Shown here: one piece after another, positions 15,790 to 20,694 of the stretch | Numbering within the stretch: the first letter of the stretch is position 1 | How the letters are laid out: each line of letters begins with the position of its first letter | Assembly: GCA_001275005.1 (NCBI GenBank) | Contig: JWZX01001654.1 | Span: 1 to 20,694, forward strand | Source of the DNA: Chrysochromulina tobinii | Lineage: Eukaryota; Haptophyta; Prymnesiales; Chrysochromulinaceae | Reading direction: 5' to 3' | DNA length: 20,694 nucleotides | The notes under the pieces: model-generated | Seen by the model: only the letters and a program-made list of their open reading frames with translations | Databases searched by the model: none | Told to the model about the DNA's origin: nothing | Position numbers and translations under genes: made by a program

Positions 15790-16135
15790 TGGGCGGCAGG
15801 TGCGCTTGTGGGTGGAGAGCTCGAGCAGGGAGAAAAGCGCCCTCGCTTCGATTCTGCGCCACAAATCATCTCCAAACCCCTCCAAAATGCAAACTTTAAT
15901 TATTAACGGCCGGAACCGGAGACAAACACGGAACCGGAGACAAACACGGGCCTCATTCATGCGGGTCTTTCACAGCAATTCTCGCTCAGGATGTCGGAAT
16001 CAATCGCAATCACCTGCGAGTCATCAGAGGCCATCCGTGGCAATCAATCGCAATCACCTGCGAGTCATCAGAGGCCATCCGTGGCAATCAATCGCAATCA
16101 CCTGTGAGTCATCAGAGGCCATCCGTGGCAATCAC
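15790..16135 (-). other. 5' flank of the NLR gene, with 18-base and 44-base tandem repeats
   Basis: The NLR frame stays open upstream to an ATG at 15960, but this extension encodes a repetitive VCLRFRVCLRFR stretch and is more likely 5' UTR, so I chose ATG 15789. An 18-base unit (GGAACCGGAGACAAACAC) is duplicated at 15912-15947. An AT-rich stretch at 15893-15908 (CTTTAATTATTAACGG) could be a promoter element. Confidence 0.5.
15999..16130 (-). repeat. Three 44-nt tandem repeats at the truncated MFS intron
   Basis: Units at 15999-16042, 16043-16086 and 16087-16130; the plus-strand unit begins ATCAATCGCAATCACCTG. On the minus strand each of the two outer junctions reads (C/A)CAG-GTGATTGCG, so the array carries repeated AG-GT splice-like junctions. 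The intact MFS gene has a shorter, degenerate version of this array in intron 1. Confidence 0.85.
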
Positions 16136-17087
16136 CTGAGCCCGCGAGGGTCGACGTCAACGTGAGAACTCGTCTGTAAGTCCAGAGCGATGCCGGAGGC
16201 GCCACGCCGCCACCCGCCGCGCTGTCTCCCAATCCACCGTCGCCGATGGAGACGACCGAGTCGGGAATGGTGACCGAGGTGAGGCCGCTGCAGCCTATTG
16301 CGCCGCCGCCTATCGCGCCGCCGCCCGCCGCCGCCCCGGCCGGTGCGCCGCCGCCCGCCGCCGCCCCTGCCGTCGAAGCTTCTGTCGCTCCGAAGTCGCT
16401 TGTGCCGCCCTCGCCCTCGCGCAGCTTGCCGCACGGGAGGGCGACGCAGACGAGCGGCACGAGCGCCACGCTGCACGCCGCCATGGCCAGGAAGGGGAAT
16501 CGGAAGGCACCGAACGGCGTGCTCGCCCCCAACTCGTATAGCATACCGCCCGCCAAGGTACCTCCGGCGCCCGCTAGGCCGATGACCACTTCGACCATGC
16601 TGATGACCGCGCCGAGCCGACTGCCGAAGCCGACGGTCGTAATCACCGTGAATGTGCCCACATCAGCGAACGCCGAGCCCATGCCGCCCACCGCACGCAT
16701 GGCCACGAGCGCCGCGCTGAGCATCGCTGGCGAGCCGGTGCCGAGACTCCCTGGTAGGTAGCCGAAGCCGAGCGTCGCGACACCGCTCACGAGGAGCCCC
16801 AGGCCGATGGAGAGGCTCGCTCCGAATGTGCGCATCATGAGCGGCGGCAGCGGCGTTGCGAGTACGATGCCGAGCGGGTAGGCTGCAAAGATGAGGCCGA
16901 CGGTGGTCTCGCCCAAGGCCTTGGCTGCCTCCGACGTGGGGAAGAAGGGTGCGAGCACGGAGACCGAGCTGTACTGCGTGAAGAAAATGAGGTAGATCGT
17001 GGCGAGCAAGAGCGCGGTCTGCATTGCGGTGCGTGCTCTCGGTGGCGTTTGTGTGCTCAGTAAGGGCGTACCGCCGCCGTCGGTCAT
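16136..17087 (-). pseudogene. Truncated MFS transporter copy (exon 1 only)
   Basis: ATG 17087 to the donor at 16136 encodes 317 residues that differ from the intact copy (7889-6938) at only about twelve positions, with no indel or stop. The exon covers helices 1-6 and the Ala/Gly-rich loop with CSGLTSVTIPDSV. Exons 2 and 3, which supply helices 7-12, are absent between 16135 and the start of the NLR gene at 15789. Reading through the donor adds about 13 residues (AGSGDCHGWPLMTHR) before a stop. A six-helix half transporter is unlikely to transport. The open frame and the conserved upstream region mean it may still be transcribed towards the NLR gene. Confidence 0.8.
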
Positions 17088-17851
17088 CTTCGGCACGCGC
17101 ACGCGCGCGAGGAGAAGGAAAGCAGCCTGACCGAGCTAGCACGCGCGCCGTCGAGCGTGTCGTGGAGCCCGGCGCTTCTGGATGCCGCACTTGAGGTGCC
17201 GCTCGGGCGCTTCACGCCCGGCACAGTCGGCTTCGCGAGGGCCGCCGCGTCGGGCCTCGTGGGATTCCGCGGAGGGAGGCTCACCCACCATTTTGACTGT
17301 GAACGGTGAACGTGTGAACGTTGGCTGTGAACGTTAACGCGAAACACGCGACAACGGTTATACGGCACTGTCACTGCCCACTCGCTTCCGCGCCGGCCCC
17401 CCTCGCTTTGTTAATCCACACACCGCACATGCCAGTTGCCACAAAGCGAGACCGGGCCGCGCGGGACTCTCCGCTCATTGCACACTGGAGCCACGAGTTG
17501 GCGTGGGCCATAACGGCAGCCCAGCACGAGTCGCCGAGCGCGGGGCGCATGATGCGCATGCGCGCGAGGCGCGAGGTGGGCGCGGTCACGAGTGTCACTC
17601 CCGCGCTGGCCGGCACGCAAGCATGCCACGGGCAGGCGAGGACACGATCAAGGCCTCGCACAGGATGAGGTCCTCGTGCGGAACTGTGGTCACTGTCTCA
17701 AGGCAGCCCACCAAACGCTCCTCCGCTCCTCATGCTTGCCAGGGTGCTTGCGCTTGAACTGCTTGCCAGCCCGTTTGAAGAGCGCCGCGCTCGTCGTTTG
17801 GTAGTCGGGCAGTACGTAGCTTGGATTGCGCGCGCACCACCTCTCAGTGTC
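17088..17851. other. Spacer between right LRR gene and truncated MFS copy
   Basis: Homologous to 7890-8846 but without the internal 190-base duplication. It keeps the GTGAACG cluster (17297-17345) and the LFKRAGKQFKRKHPGKHE open stretch. No gene supported. Confidence 0.6.
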
Positions 17852-20694
17852 TCAGAGTTCCAAGTGGGAGGGGGCGCCCCGCCATGCGTTTCGGAGCGCT
17901 TGCTTGGCTTGCTCATCGAGGCCATTTTCCGCAAGGCTGCGCACACACAGAGGGTGCGTTTTATCAGGTTGCAAAGAGCAGTGGGGTCACAGAGGCCTCA
18001 ATTCGATCAAGATCGAGGCGAAACGCACCTTAATTTGGTCAGTGCGCCAGTGACGCTCGTGCGGAGCGCCTCGGCGATCAGCTTGACACCAGCAGGGCTG
18101 ATGTTCTCGGAGGACGCGTTCATAGACGTGATCTTGCTGTCCTTATTGCCGCAGATGGCGGCAAAGATGGCGCCCCAGCCCTTGTCCCCGAGCTCGTTGC
18201 GTCTGAGGTTGACGGACGTCAATGCGCCATTGACACGGAGAGCGTCGGCAATTGCTGTGATCCCCTCTGCAGTGTAAGTTCCACTCCCAAAATGTGAGAG
18301 GCCGCACAGCTGGTTGCTGGAGAGGTCCAGGCTCGTCAGCGTGCCGTTGACACCAAGAGCGGCGGCAAGCTCCTTGATGCCCGTCATGTCTCCCTCATCG
18401 CCGTTGCCCGTCATGCTGGTGAGATGGTTTTCGGACAGGTTGATGCTCGTCAGCGCGCCATTGAAGCTGATCAAGGAGGCAATCACAACCGCAGAGGCAA
18501 CGCCAAGATTCTTGCAAGAGAGGTCGAGCGTCTCGACGGGGTCGGTGCCTTTGAGCTTCTTGACAGGGAGAGCAAACCCATCCAATTCCACCTATGCATG
18601 AGGGACCTCCAGATGTCAGTGCAAGAGGGAGCACATCTGGGCTGATGGAGCACAGCTGAGCTCAGCGTACCTCCGTCAGCGCGCCTGTGACGGCCACCAT
18701 GGCCGCCACAGACTTTGATCCCACTAGACCAATGCCGTTGTTCCTGAAGTTGAGCGACGCGAGCTTGGTCTCCTTGTTACTCTGGATGGCCTCGCAGACT
18801 GCGCTTACGCCATCATCATTGAGGTCGTTGAACGACAAATCCAGGGCCGTCAGCCCGCCTGTGACAGCTACCATAGCCGCCACAGCGTTTGCTCCAACTG
18901 TACGGATGCCGTTGTTCCCGAAGTCGAGCGACGCGAGCTTGGTCTCCTTGTTGCTCTGGATAGCCGCGCAGACTGCGCTTACGCCCTCATCCTTGAGGCA
19001 GTTAGAGGACAAATCCAGGGCCGTCAGCGCGCCATTGACATGCAGAGCGTCGGCGATTGCAGTGATGCCCTCTGCAGTATAAGTTCCTTCTCCATATTTG
19101 ACACCGCACAGCTGGTTGCCTGAGAGGTCCAGCTGCAATTCAAAGCAAAGTAAGGCAAGGGTTAGAGAACAGAAAAGGCTATCAAGGGGGGGGTCAGAAA
19201 GCGAGCACCTGTGTCAAGACGCCTGTGACGCTCGTGCGGAGCGCCTCGGCGATCAACTTGCCACCAGCAGGGCTGATGTTCTCGGAGAACGCGTCCAAGG
19301 ACATGATCTTGCTGTCCTTGCTGCCGCAGATGGCGGCAAAGATGGCGCCCCAGCCTTTGTCCCCGAGCTTGTTGCCCATCAGCTCGACGGACGTCAATGC
19401 GCCATTGACGCGCAACGCATCTGCAAACACCTTGGCGCCTTTCGGACCAAAACTGTTCCAGCTGACATTGATTTTCGTCAGCGAGCCATTGACGCCAAGC
19501 ATCTTGGCCACATGCTTGGCACCTGCTGACCCTCCGATGTTGCCTTCGGGTACCATGTCGCCATCGTACGTCCCGCCGCTGATGTCAAGCTCCTTGAGCG
19601 TCGTGTTCTGTTCTAGTGCCTCGCAGATGGCTTTGGTGCCTTCCTCCTCCAAGTGGTTCCTGGCGAGCGAAATTTTGGTCAGCCCGCCATTAACGCCAAG
19701 CATCTTGGTCACGTGCTTGACTCCTGCTGTCCCTCCGATGTTGCTGCCATAATCTTGTTCGCCGCTGATGTCAAGCTCCTTGAGCATCTTGTTCTGTCCG
19801 AGAGCCTCACAGATGGCCTTGGTGCCCTCCTCCCCCAATCTGTTGTTGGCGAGTGATATTTTGGTCAGCCTGCCATTGACACGGAGAGCGTCGGCAATTG
19901 CTGTGATCCCCTCTGCAGTGTAAGTTCCACGCCCATAATCTTCGAGGCCGCACAGCCAGTTGCTGGAGAGGTCCAGGCTCGTCAGCGCGCCATTGACGCT
20001 GATCAAGGAGGCAATCACAACCGCAGAAGCAACGCCAAGATTCTTGCTCGAGAGGTCGAGCGTCTCGACGGGGTCGGTGCCTTTGAGCTTCTTGACAGGG
20101 AGAGCAAACCCATCCAAGTTCACCTATGCATTAGGGACCTCCAGAAATCAGTGCAAGAGGGAGCACATCTGGGCTGAGGAGCTCAGTGTACCTCCGTCAG
20201 CGCGCCCATGGCAGGAATGAGATAAGAAATGAGCATGGCCACAGGCCCTTGGAGCCATTTACGGCGCAAGTCTAGCTCCAAGTCCAGCTCAGTCATGGTG
20301 TCCTCCCGCATGTGCTGCACCGGAATGCCGCATGCCACACCTGAGCCCGCACAGGCGACGGCTGCGATCGTCAGCTTCAACGGTGCCTCTCCGTCGCCTG
20401 AGATGCAGCTGTCCAGAGCAGCCTTCGCAGTACCATGAAGCAAGGATCCTTCCCCCTCGTCGTCTTCTTCATCCAATGACGCAGCCCGTACTTTCGCCAC
20501 GTCCACCACAAAGCCGTAGCCATGGAGGCGCGCCAACCCTGGCAGCATCCGCCCCGCAAGGGCCGTGTCCCCGGGACGGCCGGCCTCGATGAGCAGCTCA
20601 ACGTCGAGGTCGGTGATCTCTTCCAGATGTGTGGGTGCCGGCTGCCCGCGGCCGCGGCACAGGCGCGAGCAGAGGACACGCCGTGACAGCGCAC
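17852..20694 (-). CDS. LRR protein, probable NLR family, 5' end beyond the window
   Basis: Exons in transcript order: beyond 20694 to 20192, 20123-19209, 19132-18671, 18591-18029, 17936-17852. All phases agree (0, 0, 0, 2). The first visible exon is not yet LRR: THLEEITDLDVELLIEAG, then MLPGLARLHGYGFVVDVAKV, an acidic DEEDDEGEG patch and MREDTMTELDLEL leading into the repeats. The rest is ribonuclease-inhibitor-type LRRs of about 28 residues (SSNQLCGL, TYTAEGITAIADALRVNG, LGEEGTKAICEALGQNKM), ending LRNAWRGAPSHLEL as in the other gene. The full gene probably has a NACHT part outside the window, inferred from the paralogue. LRRs of this type bind protein ligands. Two exons (20123 and 18591) both start with (N/E)LDGFALPVKKLKGTDPVE and follow near-identical introns, so the gene grew by duplicating an intron plus exon module. 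Confidence 0.83.
17937..18028 (-). other. Right LRR gene intron 4
   Basis: Donor TTAAG/GTGCGT (intron starts at 18028) and acceptor GTGCGCAG ending at 17937, 92 nt, phase 2. Its near-identity with 8932-9023 marks the edge of the segmental duplication. Confidence 0.8.
18592..18670 (-). other. Right LRR gene intron 3, twin of intron 1
   Basis: Donor ACGGAG/GTACGC (starts at 18670) and acceptor ATGCATAG ending at 18592, 79 nt. It shares AGATGTGCTCCCTCTTGCAC and GGAGGTCCCT with the intron at 20124-20191. Confidence 0.85.
19133..19208 (-). other. Right LRR gene intron 2
   Basis: Donor ACACAG/GTGCTC (starts at 19208) and acceptor GAATTGCAG ending at 19133, 76 nt, phase 0, with a C8 tract on the minus strand. 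Joining gives VLTQLDLSGNQLCGVKYGEG, an LRR in register. Confidence 0.85.
20124..20191 (-). other. Right LRR gene intron 1
   Basis: Donor ACGGAG/GTACAC (starts at 20191) and acceptor ATGCATAG ending at 20124, 68 nt, phase 0. The join reads GALTEVNLDGFALPVKKLKG. Confidence 0.85.

Larger units (their letters stand above)
16133..18028. repeat. Segmental duplication, right copy
   Basis: Counterpart of 6935-9023. Homology ends on the left inside the MFS first intron, where the 44-nt array gives way to the NLR 5' flank. On the right it ends near the start of the last LRR intron: the exons upstream of it encode different LRR types in the two genes. Confidence 0.85.

Noticed and set aside
14251-15960. 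A separate gene ending RGW-stop at 14251, independent of the NACHT frame
   Set aside because: The stop lies inside a perfect donor (GGATG/GTGAGC), and the downstream acceptor rejoins the frame in a conserved-looking RGWC-x-x-E motif, so the two are one gene.
1-20694. tRNA, rRNA, transposase or reverse transcriptase genes
   Set aside because: I looked for catalytic motifs and for cloverleaf-like sequence on both strands and saw none I could support.

Overview
The window reads as nuclear DNA of a GC-rich microalga. Genes are split by short GT-AG introns, coding capacity is carried on both strands, and there are no bacterial-style operons. Ribonuclease-inhibitor-type leucine-rich repeats (LRRs) with repeated GVNGALT and SGNQLCG motifs, an RGWC motif protein with a NACHT ATPase, a BspA-like LRR scrap and a GTDCxDCG cysteine module all point to a haptophyte (Emiliania/Chrysochromulina/Prymnesium type). 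That assignment rests on remembered family style, not on a search.

Layout from left to right. (1) 258-1079 (minus) and 1369-2034 (plus) hold two open frames of unknown function. (2) 2419-5552 (plus) is an eight-exon FkbM-family methyltransferase gene. It has a signal peptide, and I could reconstruct it exon by exon to about 579 residues. Its introns are the most striking feature of the window. Three carry the same roughly 47-50 nt element, each placed between direct copies of the downstream exon start. Others are minisatellites built from CTGATTGCC / CTGATGACC units, again next to copies of exon ends. (3) 6065-7889 (minus) is a complete three-exon SLC18B1-like MFS transporter. (4) 8847-15789 (minus) is a large NLR-like gene: Tudor-like module, FWDFGSL/RGWC (possibly TIR-like) region with an embedded RRM-like segment, NACHT, LSFQEYFAA motif, then LRRs. 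Four exons are resolved, and the frame is broken near 11854 by an apparent 73-nt insert. (5) 16136-17087 (minus) is a second, truncated copy of the MFS gene (first exon only). (6) 17852 to beyond 20694 (minus) is the LRR end of a second NLR/LRR gene, open at the window edge.

The right two thirds is therefore a tandem array of (LRR/NLR gene, MFS gene) units with a spacing of about 9.0-9.2 kb. The homologous segment covers the last LRR intron and exon, the spacer and MFS exon 1. In the left unit the MFS gene is complete. In the right unit it was cut after exon 1, and its place is taken by the 5' end of the next NLR gene.

The main theme is intron gain and local duplication. Introns of the methyltransferase and MFS genes contain copies of adjacent exon ends, tandem AG-GT junctions and CTGAT arrays. 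The LRR genes grow by duplicating exon plus intron modules.
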